NCBI RefSeq assembly: GCF_028583425.1 | Contig: NC_072797.1 | Coordinates: 23,470,001-23,534,000 of the forward strand | From: Eublepharis macularius | Lineage: Eukaryota; Chordata; Lepidosauria; Squamata; Eublepharidae | Direction: 5' to 3' | DNA length: 64,000 nt | In this document: piece after piece, positions 22,801 through 28,363 of the stretch | Layout: each line of letters begins with the position of its first letter | Numbering within the stretch: position 1 is the stretch's first letter | The notes under the pieces: model-generated | Told to the model about the DNA's origin: nothing | What the model saw: the letters and a program-made list of their open reading frames with translations, nothing else | Database searches by the model: none | Position numbers and translations under genes: made by a program

Positions 22801-23817
22801 GCAACAAAGCTATTACCTCGCTGCTTGGCGGAGGCAGCCCTAAAAACAATGCAGCTGAGACAGAGGATGATGAGAGTGATGGGGAGGATAGAGGAGGAGG
22901 CACTTCAGGGGTGAGGCGGAGGAGGAGTCAACGTATTTCGCAGCGTATTACGTAAAATGATTTTTATGTGCTTCTAAATGTCAGTTTATAATACAATGTA
23001 CACTGAGTAATGTAATACATATGAAAAAATTGTAGATAGAAATTCTTAAACATTTATACAACTTTTTGTAGAAAGTTTTAACAAAAACAATAAAAAAACC
23101 TAGAAGAGATTTATCTAGCATAAAAGATTTTAATTTTCCTTTGGAATGTATTGTGTGTATCCTTTTTATTGTTGCCAAGTTTTTATGTAGCTTTATGATT
23201 CATTTGTACATATAATTTTATATATCAATAAGAGTTAAAAGACACGGGTACAAATTAAAGTATGTGATTTTTTGCAAGGATATGTTAACCCCTTGGCGCT
23301 GGCGGTCGCGGTGCGTCTCATTGCCGGCAATGGAATGTGTGCCGGGAAATCCCAACTCCCGGCGTCAAGGGATTAAAAGCAATAAAAGCAATAATTTCAC
23401 TCAAGTTCTTTTGTGTAACACTTGGTCTTTTTTCCCCTCCCAATGTTTTAGTCATTGAGAAGGTCAAAACGAAATTCAGACTCTACGGAGTTGGCAGCAC
23501 AGATGAATGAAAGTGTTGATGTCATGGATGTCATCGCTATTTGCTGTCCAAAGTACAAAGATCGACCGCAAATTGCAAGAGTAGTACAGAAAACCAGCAA
23601 TGGCTTCAGTGTTCAGTGGATGGCGGGCTCCTACAGTGGCTCCTGGACTGAGGCTAAGCGCCGTGATGGTCGCAAACTGGTGCCTTGGGTAGACACTATT
23701 AAAGAGTCAGACATTATTTACAAAAAAATTGCTCTAACGAGTGCTAATAAGCTGACTAATAAAGTGGTTCAGACTTTACGATCGCTGTATGCCGCCAAGG
23801 ATGGAACTTCCAGCTAA
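1059..23817 (+). CDS. NIPBL: NIPBL cohesin loader, C-terminal 15 coding exons (partial gene)
   Basis: NIPBL (delangin, Scc2/Nipped-B) pairs with MAU2 and loads cohesin onto chromatin in the nucleus; its C-terminal half is a HEAT-repeat hook. I recognise it from near-identity to the vertebrate protein, for example KYAGFIHMKAVAGMKMSY across one junction and the ending LRSLYAAKDGTSS. Coding exons are 1059-1167, 1398-1534, 3187-3327, 3661-3754, 3849-4003, 4196-4286, 4672-4845, 7555-7745, 9215-9322, 11009-11209, 19568-19714, 21045-21337, 21585-21759, 22725-22910 and 23452-23817. All have AG/GT borders, and phases join without a break over 2,568 nt (855 codons plus stop). The N-terminal part lies upstream of the window. 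An alternative C terminus arises when the 22910 donor is read through. The longest introns are swollen by transposons. I see no frameshift, so the gene looks functional. Confidence 0.97.
1398..1534 (+). CDS. NIPBL: NIPBL coding exon 2 of window
   Basis: The carried G completes Asp, then SDNKGVNSSRLVACITTLFL... up to LTTKCS, ending in phase 0 at GTAAGT. It contains the HEAT helix KIRPQLMVKHAMTMQPYL, which is nearly invariant in vertebrates. Confidence 0.95.
1774..1814. repeat. (GA)n microsatellite
   Basis: About 41 bp of GA dinucleotide repeat in a NIPBL intron. Confidence 0.95.
1870..2170 (-). repeat. LINE/SINE 3'-tail fragment, minus orientation
   Basis: TTATTTAAAACATGT, then a CACCCAAATAGGGTCCCCAAGG-type segment, then runs of AACA/TATA. 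This resembles reverse-complemented 3' tails of reptilian LINE/SINE copies. The family is not certain. Confidence 0.4.
2171..3186. other. NIPBL intron sequence, nothing recognised
   Basis: Unique-looking intronic DNA with no element ends, ORFs or satellites that I can support. Confidence 0.4.
3187..3327 (+). CDS. NIPBL: NIPBL coding exon 3 of window
   Basis: Encodes TQNDFMVICNVAKILELVVP through IIKYGMT. It is phase 0 at both ends, with a CTACAG acceptor and GTAAGG donor, and forms a HEAT repeat. Confidence 0.96.
3661..3754 (+). CDS. NIPBL: NIPBL coding exon 4 of window
   Basis: Encodes VVQHCVSCLGAVVNKVTQNY through FNRYY and ends with one carried G before GTGAGT. The acceptor is TTTCCAG. Confidence 0.96.
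3849..4003 (+). CDS. NIPBL: NIPBL coding exon 5 of window
   Basis: The carried G makes Gly, then ALSKLKSQHQEDPNSTILTA through FKGNSK, phase 0 at GTAAAC. It includes SLFTVGALCRHFDFD, highly conserved in vertebrate NIPBL. Confidence 0.96.
4196..4286 (+). CDS. NIPBL: NIPBL coding exon 6 of window
   Basis: Encodes VNIKDKVLELLMYFTKHSDE through AIIGL plus one carried G. The donor is GTAAGA. Confidence 0.95.
4672..4845 (+). CDS. NIPBL: NIPBL coding exon 7 of window
   Basis: Encodes GFAFIQHPGLMFEQEVKTLY through MQQADRE plus a carried T that completes Trp in the next exon. The frame runs on into the intron only to an early stop, so splicing at 4845 is needed. Confidence 0.96.
5498..5678 (+). repeat. 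tRNA-derived SINE (Sauria-like), degraded
   Basis: A GAGATCCAGATTTAAATCCCC B-box-like region is followed by the body GTCCTTGAGCGAGTCACAT and a tail ending TAGAAAGGCAGGATCTAAAT. This matches the layout of squamate tRNA-derived SINEs. A Helitron is inserted in its tail. Confidence 0.6.
5679..6500 (+). mobile_element. Non-autonomous Helitron
   Basis: The 5' end TCTATATATATATAAAGACA and the 3' end GCGAAGCACAGGTATCAAG-CTAG match the Helitron signature (TC start, CTRR end). The host base before is A and after is T, the usual A|T insertion without target duplication. No Rep/helicase ORF is present. The first 150 bp, including ATGAAATTTGGGGAGAACAT, resemble a reptile Helitron consensus I remember. 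Confidence 0.75.
6530..7524 (-). mobile_element. hAT-like non-autonomous element with internal inverted-repeat array
   Basis: The right border reads GTGCCCATCTCTA, the reverse complement of a TAGAGATGGGCAC hAT terminus. Ahead of it lies an ACGAACC-rich subterminal region. No matching left terminus was found, so the left limit is approximate and the element may be truncated or composite. Confidence 0.5.
6835..7380. repeat. Array of alternating inverted repeats (CAGCTGAAAAAAGC / TTTGAAAGCAGCAACACTTTT)
   Basis: Two motifs recur in both orientations: a CAGCTGAAAAAAGC block and a GTTTGAAAGCAGCAACACTT block. At least four units are separated by purine- or pyrimidine-rich spacers. The whole could fold into several long hairpins. 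Confidence 0.8.
7555..7745 (+). CDS. NIPBL: NIPBL coding exon 8 of window
   Basis: The carried T completes Trp, then KKVAKQEDLKEMGDISSGMS through LIHPVQ, phase 0. A hAT-like repeat ends only about 30 bp upstream of the acceptor, so the repeat-derived sequence sits within branch-point distance of the exon. Confidence 0.96.
7746..9214. other. NIPBL intron, no element recognised
   Basis: AT-rich intronic sequence without clear repeat ends or coding potential. Confidence 0.4.
9215..9322 (+). CDS. NIPBL: NIPBL coding exon 9 of window
   Basis: Encodes CVPYLIAMGTDPEPSMRNKA through KKYAGFIH. It is phase 0 at both ends, with a TTTTTTCAG acceptor and GTATGT donor. Confidence 0.96.
9323..11008. other. 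NIPBL intron with one SINE
   Basis: Apart from the SINE at 10503-10745 I recognise nothing. ORFs on the minus strand between 9689 and 10161 lack support. Confidence 0.4.
10503..10745 (+). repeat. tRNA-derived SINE (Sauria-like)
   Basis: The head GCCAGTATGGTGTAGTGCTT has an A-box-like core, and GACCCAGGTTCAAA is the B box. The body CTGGGTGACCTTGG...CTGCCTCACAGGATCT and a TAAATAAG-like tail follow. The layout matches the widespread squamate tRNA-derived SINE. Confidence 0.8.
11009..11209 (+). CDS. NIPBL: NIPBL coding exon 10 of window
   Basis: Encodes MKAVAGMKMSYLVQQAINIC through NLFDDTA, phase 0, donor GTGAGT. It is followed by the 8.4-kb transposon-filled intron. Confidence 0.96.
11460..12111 (+). 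mobile_element. L2-type LINE, RT part (left half)
   Basis: Encodes LLKKPSLDKNDLVSYCPVSN, then FQSGFRPGHGTETALVAL and LLLLNLSAAFDTVDNSIL. These are the N-terminal reverse-transcriptase blocks of L2-clade LINEs, with stops and changes showing decay. It is interrupted by an L1 at 12112 and resumes after 16966. Confidence 0.8.
13574..14632. mobile_element. Non-autonomous hAT transposon (1,059 bp) with perfect 8-bp TSD
   Basis: Terminal inverted repeats TAGACATGGGCACGATC match over 17 bp at both ends. The 8-bp duplication CTTGTTAA at 13566-13573 and 14633-14640 is perfect and typical of hAT. The interior is GC-rich, with no transposase frame recognised. Confidence 0.92.
15048..15205. mobile_element. 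Short hAT MITE (158 bp)
   Basis: Termini AAGGGCTGTGC and GCACAGCCCTA are inverted with one difference at the tip. The 8-bp duplication TTTATGAC is perfect at 15040-15047 and 15206-15213. It interrupts the L1 RT segment just upstream of the FADD motif. Internal AAGCATTTCCGAATGCTT-type palindromes are present. Confidence 0.9.
16967..18215 (+). mobile_element. L2-type LINE, C-terminal part and 3' tail
   Basis: L2 sequence resumes with CTTATCCCCCATGTTATTCAA (the SPMLFN block). Decayed C-terminal blocks follow, such as LLLEKQVKAAAKIVFYNL and LVQHIYRTASLPMFHHGS. The tail CTGCCTTGAGTCTCAGCGAG...AAATAAATA closes it near 18215. It is split again by a 5S-derived SINE. Confidence 0.75.
17685..17881 (+). 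repeat. 5S rRNA-derived SINE (SINE3-type) with 12-bp TSD
   Basis: The head carries CTGATCTCATCAGATCTCAG, AAGCTAAGCAGGGTTGG and TTAGTAATTGGGTGGGAG. These correspond to the 5S rRNA internal promoter (box A, intermediate element, box C). The body and tail follow. The duplication TGTAAGGAACTG at 17673-17684 and 17882-17893 is perfect. Confidence 0.85.
18489..18525 (-). ncRNA. Hammerhead-ribozyme-like motif, left PLE arm
   Basis: The identical core lies on the minus strand in the opposite arm. The element therefore carries two convergent copies. Confidence 0.55.
18851..19160 (-). pseudogene. GIY-YIG endonuclease remnant of PLE polyprotein
   Basis: Open from about 19160 to the stop at 18851. Visible motifs are LYIGQTSQPLRKR, the catalytic-region Arg, HFNLPGHS and a C-terminal LNRDYDWLSHY. 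The upstream RT part is absent, so the fragment cannot mobilise itself. Confidence 0.8.
19317..19353 (+). ncRNA. Hammerhead-ribozyme-like motif, right PLE arm
   Basis: CTGACGA, then stem II GAGAA/TTCTC around CTTGA, then GAAA, a minimal stem III GC-TTAT-GC and TA at the cleavage position. The conserved CUGANGA and GAAA boxes and UH are present. A good stem I is not obvious. PLE terminal repeats are known to encode minimal hammerheads. Confidence 0.55.
19568..19714 (+). CDS. NIPBL: NIPBL coding exon 11 of window
   Basis: Encodes KTEVNMLLYIADNLACFPYQ through NLLQSFKE, phase 0, donor GTAAGT. It lies about 120 bp downstream of the PLE insertion. Confidence 0.95.
20236..20800 (+). repeat. Degraded hAT-type repeat with internal 200-bp tandem duplication
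   Basis: Begins TAGGGGTGTGCAC, a hAT-like terminus. Two related units start ATCAAATTTGCA at 20441 and 20641. They share CTCTAATGACTC, AAGATTGGACC and CATTTTATG blocks and end near GGGGAAAAC. No right terminus was found. Confidence 0.6.
21045..21337 (+). CDS. NIPBL: NIPBL coding exon 12 of window (acidic Ser/Glu/Asp linker)
   Basis: Begins SMVKYKKERKLSSDEESESE. It carries two serine/acidic tracts separated by a basic HKPRKSRKR patch, then the conserved VMKCLPDNSAPLIEFANVSQ and LKQHLKNLCGFSD, ending with two carried bases. The serine/acidic tracts look like casein-kinase-type phosphorylation substrate, which is inference. Confidence 0.95.
21585..21759 (+). CDS. NIPBL: NIPBL coding exon 13 of window
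   Basis: The carried AG completes Ser, then KIQKYSPSESAKVYDKAINR through VKQYLD, phase 0 at GTAAGT. Confidence 0.95.
21760..22724. other. NIPBL intron, no element recognised
   Basis: Intronic sequence without convincing repeat ends. Small minus-strand ORFs here have no support. Confidence 0.4.
22725..22910 (+). CDS. NIPBL: NIPBL coding exon 14 of window (alternative splice decision point)
   Basis: Encodes FKLLMEHLDPDEEEEDGEVS through DRGGGTSG. The GTGAGG donor at 22911 leads to the long isoform. If it is not used, the frame continues for 14 codons (VRRRRSQRISQRIT) to a TAA at 22953-22955, matching the human short isoform B ending as I recall it. Confidence 0.95.
22911..22955 (+). CDS. NIPBL: NIPBL isoform-B-type alternative C terminus (intron-retained extension)
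   Basis: Reading straight through the 22911 donor adds VRRRRSQRISQRIT and a TAA. The tail is strongly basic and matches the C terminus I recall for human delangin isoform B. A poly(A) signal AATAAA at 23089-23094 lies 134 nt past the stop, so a short transcript could end inside the last intron. Confidence 0.8.
   Translation: MRRRRSQRISQRIT
23089..23094 (+). promoter_or_regulatory. Candidate poly(A) signal for short NIPBL isoform
   Basis: AATAAA in an A/T-rich context 134 nt after the isoform-B stop, with T-rich sequence downstream. Use as an alternative polyadenylation site is inferred. Confidence 0.5.
23289..23372. mobile_element. Tiny piggyBac-type MITE (84 bp)
   Basis: TTAA lies at both flanks (23285-23288 and 23373-23376). 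Termini CCCCTTGGCGCTGG and its imperfect inverse CCGGCGTCAAGGGA are present, with a GC-rich core containing GCCGGCAATG. TTAA duplication and CCCTT-type tips are the piggyBac hallmark. It sits in the last NIPBL intron. Confidence 0.65.
23452..23817 (+). CDS. NIPBL: NIPBL terminal coding exon (long isoform)
   Basis: Encodes SLRRSKRNSDSTELAAQMNE through RSLYAAKDGTSS with the TAA at 23815-23817. The exon contains the DVMDVIAICCPKYKDRPQIA segment and the SWTEAKRRDGRKLVPWVD segment, both nearly invariant. Confidence 0.97.
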   Translation, partial: SLRRSKRNSDSTELAAQMNESVDVMDVIAICCPKYKDRPQIARVVQKTSNGFSVQWMAGSYSGSWTEAKRRDGRKLVPWVDTIKESDIIYKKIALTSANKLTNKVVQTLRSLYAAKDGTSS

Positions 23818-24160
23818 TGCATTTGTATATGCAGCCAAATTTTACAGGAAATGAAATAACAGAAAAAAAACTTGAAATACCAACTTTCTGGCAAAAAAAA
23901 ATCAATTTAATGAAGAGTAAGAATGACACCTGGGATGCAGGAAACGGAAGGAAATGTTTGGCAAACATTTTTGTGGGAGCTCCCTTCGCTGTTGTGCAGC
24001 AGAAACTTCTCAGTTCATTTTTACTCCCACTGTATAATAGTTTAACAAAAATTGTTTATATCTTGAAAAAAACCTTTCTGTTTAAAAAAAATAAACAAGT
24101 GAATGTTGGAAATTAGTCTGTTAATGTTCTTAATAAAGTGTTCTTGGAGTTTAACCTAGC
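23818..24160 (+). other. NIPBL: NIPBL 3' UTR with poly(A) signals
   Basis: Follows the TAA of the long isoform. AATAAA hexamers at 24090-24095 and 24132-24137 are the nearest candidate cleavage signals. Longer UTR forms reaching into the AT-rich sequence beyond cannot be excluded. Confidence 0.6.
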
Positions 24161-26638
24161 AGCGGATGGCTTTCTTTAGCTTAGCCCAGTTTTCCAGGGA
24201 AGCATTGTTTTTCCAGGCTGTAAAATGGCAGAATCTCCTGGATATATAATTTATTCTGTTGGGGGAAAAAAGCATGCAGTATCTATGACCTATCTGCAGG
24301 AGGAGTTTTTGTAAATGTAGATTTTGATGTATTAGGTCACCCTGAATAATACAAGAAAAGGGATCCCCAGCAAATCTGGTGGAACGAATACTGCAATAAA
24401 TTTTTTTACTTCTCTTTGTTACTTGTCTGTTTCCATTTGAATTTCTTATTGTAAAGATCTGTTTAAATCCATTTATATTATTTTGCAGTCTTTTATGTAA
24501 AATTTACTATATTGGTGGTTTTCAAAGCAAGACATAAATATTGTTTATACAGTTTGTATAGGCTGACTTCTGAATAACTGGTATCTTTTATTTTTATCCC
24601 TTAAAGGGTGTAAACACAAGTTAACTCCAGGGTTTTATTGTATCCTGCAATATTTAGTATTAACTATATATGATTTAGCACTGTGCCAAACACATTTTCA
24701 AGAGTACATTTTGATATAAAAAGAAACTATAGTTTATGCCTTGTATGCTTCAATTTTTTTCTAATGCTGTCCATATGGCAAGTGGGGGGTGGGGAAAGGG
24801 AGAATAATCGTCACTCTTAGTAACTAGAGTCACTTGGTTAAGACACGAAGTTTCACAAAGGACGACAATGGATCAGGAGAACCTCCTGCGCACCCAGATT
24901 GCACTGTCCGTAGTTTCTATAGCTGACAACCAAAAAACCTTAGCTGCACTTACGGTAGGTACTTCTTCACAAATGGTTTTTTAAAAGCTGGGCGGGGGAA
25001 CACTTGGTTGTGCTGTAGAGTTTAAATGACTTGAAATCTTTTTTCACTTTTTATACACTGAAAATGCTTAAACTATCCCTTGAAGTCTTGCTTCAGTATG
25101 TGTCGTCAGAAGCCATTCATAAACAGTTCTGTTCTCTAGTAGCTGAAATGTTGAATTTTTTTGTACAGTGGCAGAAGAAATTAATAACATCAGCAAAAAT
25201 AGAAGAGGACTCTTTTAAAGCCTTTTGTACAGTTAAGCTTATTTAAAGGTGTTAAAGATTTGGAAGCACTTATTTTCCTTCTAGAAGATTAATATATGGT
25301 GGGAGTGTGATTTTTATTACATCAGTTTATAGATCGTGTGTGTTACTTGATCCTGTAAATAGTAACACAGCTATATTCAAAGTTTTCTTGTACAGAATTC
25401 AATCATTAAACTGACATGGCTAATAATTGCTCATAATCTATTTAATAATTATTCTACGAGATCCTTTTTCATTTTTCTGTGTGGTTTGTTTTAATGAGGG
25501 TGTGGCGGGTATTCTAGATCAGAGCTAGTCTCTTTTAACAAAGGAAAACAAAAGCTGCATTCTTAAAATCACTGAGCGGGTATTTTTTTACCTGTTCTGT
25601 GCGCAAACATTCTGGCTGCTACTAGTTACTGATTTGCTTTTGAGATGTTGACAAATTGGTTTTCTTGTTTATTTTAATATCTTTCCAGGTAGAATTAAGA
25701 GCATTCTGGGTTAAAGTATTTCCCAATACCATGGAGTTTCTAATACATTTTTGCATTGAAATAGAACTGAAGCATTTGAATTGTTATGTTTGTTTGCTTA
25801 CATGGATTGACCCAGGATATGTAGTATTTAAGCATGGGTTTTCATGGCGCTATACCGGATGATTTAGTCTGTTTCTGATAGGTCCAACAAGGTTGGAGGT
25901 TGATGGTGGTTGGAAGTTAGTCATCTCCTCAGAACCTTTTCTTATGGAAAACTCGTATCTTCAGTCCACTCCAAGATGTAATATTAGAGCAGGTACCTGT
26001 CTCTAGCAATGTGCCATCCATATTTGGGTTAACCCATGGATTTTTGCATTCAATATTGTGTATCTTGTTGCTTACTGAAGAGTCTGGGAATGATGGGTGG
26101 TACACTAGGCAAGATGAATGCAGACAAATTTTAAATATTTATGGTGGTCGAGCCTTGTGCCTCAAGCAACATGGAAGCTCTCTATGTTCATAATCCTTTA
26201 AATAGTCTTGAATATTTAGCTTGGAGGCACAATCGGGAGCACACTTCATTACCAGTATTTAATGAGAGCCATACCCTTTCTTTCCAGTACTGATCTGGCA
26301 AACCTTTACTATCCCTTCCAAACTTTGAGGTAGATTACTGTCAAGAGAAGCTGTCCTTGCTCTAAATGCTTGCCACCCATTACAGAATATGGTTTCTTCA
26401 AGGCCTGGAGTGTGGTTATCATACTTTTGTTAACATACTTTAGAACCTTCTGGCTGCAGTGAGCTGCTAATGTAGTTGTCAGTCTATTTGCAGAGCTCTC
26501 AAACATAGCCTAACATGATTAAGCTTCGAAAAAGAGTGTCTTGGTTGTTTTTAGCTGGGCGGCAACTTTTTCCAAGTATTACAATAGTCTGAAATAATGA
26601 GATGTTAGTGGACTTCAATGAATTGTTAAAAACCCAAG
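24161..26638. other. Intergenic interval downstream of NIPBL, mostly featureless
   Basis: AT-rich sequence with no recognisable coding exon apart from the short stretch at 24868-24954. Small ORFs at 25031-25246 and 26011-26193 show no domain or splice support. Confidence 0.5.
24868..24954 (+). other. Short open exon-like stretch of unknown identity
   Basis: An ATG in good context (GACGACAATGG) opens 29 codons, starting MDQENLLRTQIALSVV, up to a consensus-like donor GTAGGT at 24955. The frame is also open upstream to a TAA at 24805. I do not recognise the peptide. It could be a chance ORF in a long NIPBL 3' UTR, a noncoding first exon, or a small unannotated gene. Confidence 0.25.
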
Positions 26639-26987
26639 GCCATGAAGTTAGGAGACTTACCGTGGAGCTTCCTTTCTCAGTGGTCCAGGAATGGGGCAGT
26701 CCAGTACTAGTGGAAAGTAGCTCGTCCTCTTGTGCAAGGTTGGAAGAAAATCAATCCCAGAGGGGAGGGGCTCTTCCCTGGCGCACCAGTTCATTTCCAA
26801 ACCCATCTCTCTCCCAAAGTTGTTTTATTTCTTTCCTGATGTGTTGTTGTTCTGTCCTTTGTAACTGGAACCTTAAACAGATTAACTATATACCTCATTA
26901 ATAACAACCTATATACATATATGAATCAATATTATACCCGCTTTAAGATAGAAAAAACCAACCGAGAATCTTGGCGGGTTTGTACTG

Positions 26988-27085
26988 CCTCACTCCTGGA
27001 CCACTGAGAAAGGAAGCCTCACGGTAAGTGAATATAAATCTTCCATTCTCCAGTGGTCAGGAGTGGGGCAGTCCAGTACTAATGG
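26988..27085 (-). repeat. Internal complementary region of the short DIRS
   Basis: CTCCTGGACCACTGAGAAAG ... TCTTCCATTCTCCAGTGGTC repeats pieces of both termini head to head, as in the circle-junction-like region of DIRS elements. Confidence 0.75.
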
Positions 27086-27132
27086 GATATATGTATAGCA
27101 GTGCATTCCTGGGTGGGTTTTCTGTTTTCTAT

Positions 27133-28098
27133 CTTTACAATACGTGCTGTAGCACTCTCCTCCCAAAGGCTGCTTCAGCTGATGCTATCTGATCTATCTT
27201 GTAGTGTTCCATGAATGTGTGTACAGATTTCCAAGTTGCTGCCTTACATACCTTTTCTAGGGAAGGAAATGTCCTGTATACTGCCAGTGTGGCTGCTCCT
27301 CTAAGGGAGTGTGCTGTAATTCCCTTAGAGGGATCAATGTGACTTGTTCTGTATGCCAAAACAATGTCTTCCCCTCTATGAAAGGATGAATTCACTTTAG
27401 GTATAAAAGTTGGGTCTGGTCTTAACACTACCTTGTCATTATGAAAAATACACAGGTCTCTTGTTTACTGACAATGCTCTTATTTCTGACACCCGTCTCG
27501 CCAACATTACTCCTACTAGGAAGATGGTTTTGAGAGTACGTTCTTTAAGAGAGCATGTTGACATGGGTTCGAAGGGTTCCCTTGTGAGGGCTTTAAGTAC
27601 TATATTGAGGTTCCATGTTGGGAACCTATGTATACATGGAGGATTTATCAATGTGGTTCCTCTCAGGAATCTCTTAATATGTGGATGTCTTGTGAGCGAT
27701 GTTCCTTTCTTGGATCCCCTTATTGTTGAAAAAGCTGCCACTTGTCACTTTAGGGTATTGGTGCTCAGTTCTTTGCCCAAACCCCCTTGCAAGAAGAGTG
27801 AGACTTGTTTTACTGGCGTGGTTAGTGGGCTGTGACCTCTGTCCTCCCACCGCAAGTTGAACGTTTGCCATGTCTTATTATAACTCATATTTGTTGATCT
27901 GTTCCTAGATGACAGCATTGTTGAAATTACCTTTTCAGAGTATCCCAAGTCTTTCAATTGATCATACTCAATTTCCGAGTTGCTAGATTTAGTGATGTTG
28001 GGTCCGGATGTTGTACCTTCCCTTGTGCTTGCAAGTCCTGTCTGTGTGGCAATTTCCATGGCTTCTTTATTGATATTCTCATCAATTCCTGGAACCAC
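27133..28098 (-). pseudogene. DIRS tyrosine recombinase, broken by deletion and frameshifts
   Basis: Fragments read [52 protein letters not shown] (the Arg motif), ITAHSLRGAATLAVY (HxxR) and WKSVHTFMEHYKIDQ (the Trp and Tyr). Against the intact copy, about 68 codons between the Arg and HxxR motifs are missing, joined at a shared IVL. Frameshifts near 27440 and 27743 finish the decay. Confidence 0.85.
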
Positions 28099-28363
28099 GG
28101 TCTCCTTGGCCAGAAAGGTGCAACCACTATCACCTCTACTTTCTGCTTTTCTGTATCTTCTGTATCACTCTATTCATTATTTTCATTGGAGGAAAAGCAT
28201 ATAGAAGAGCCCGGGATCGCTTGTTCTCTGGAGCAAGAAAAAGTGTCCGTGCCTGAGCAGGGCCAGAACAAACTGGCCCTGCTCAGTCCAACCCTGCACA
28301 AGAGGAGGAGCTACTTCCCACTAGTACTGGACTGCCCCACTCCTGACCACGGGAGAATTATGG

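Larger units (their letters stand above)
26639..28363 (-). mobile_element. Internally deleted DIRS element (about 1.7 kb) with both termini
   Basis: The left end contains the terminal sequence GGAGCTTCCTTTCTCAGTGG on the + strand. The right end contains AGGAGGAGCTACTTCCCACT...ACTCCTGACCACGGGAGAA. These are the same inverted termini as the full DIRS at 43.3-48.9 kb. An internal complementary region lies at 26988-27085. Only the recombinase part of the coding region remains (27133-28098, minus); gag and RT/RNase H are gone. Confidence 0.85.

Noticed and set aside
22737-22900. Acidic E/D-rich tract as a simple-repeat artefact
   Set aside because: It is coding: the DPDEEEEDGEVS block is a conserved part of NIPBL.
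28250-28290. Short GC-rich inverted repeat CTGAGCAGGGCCAG/CTGGCCCTGCTCAG
   Set aside because: It lies within the DIRS terminal region and is not a terminator or separate element.
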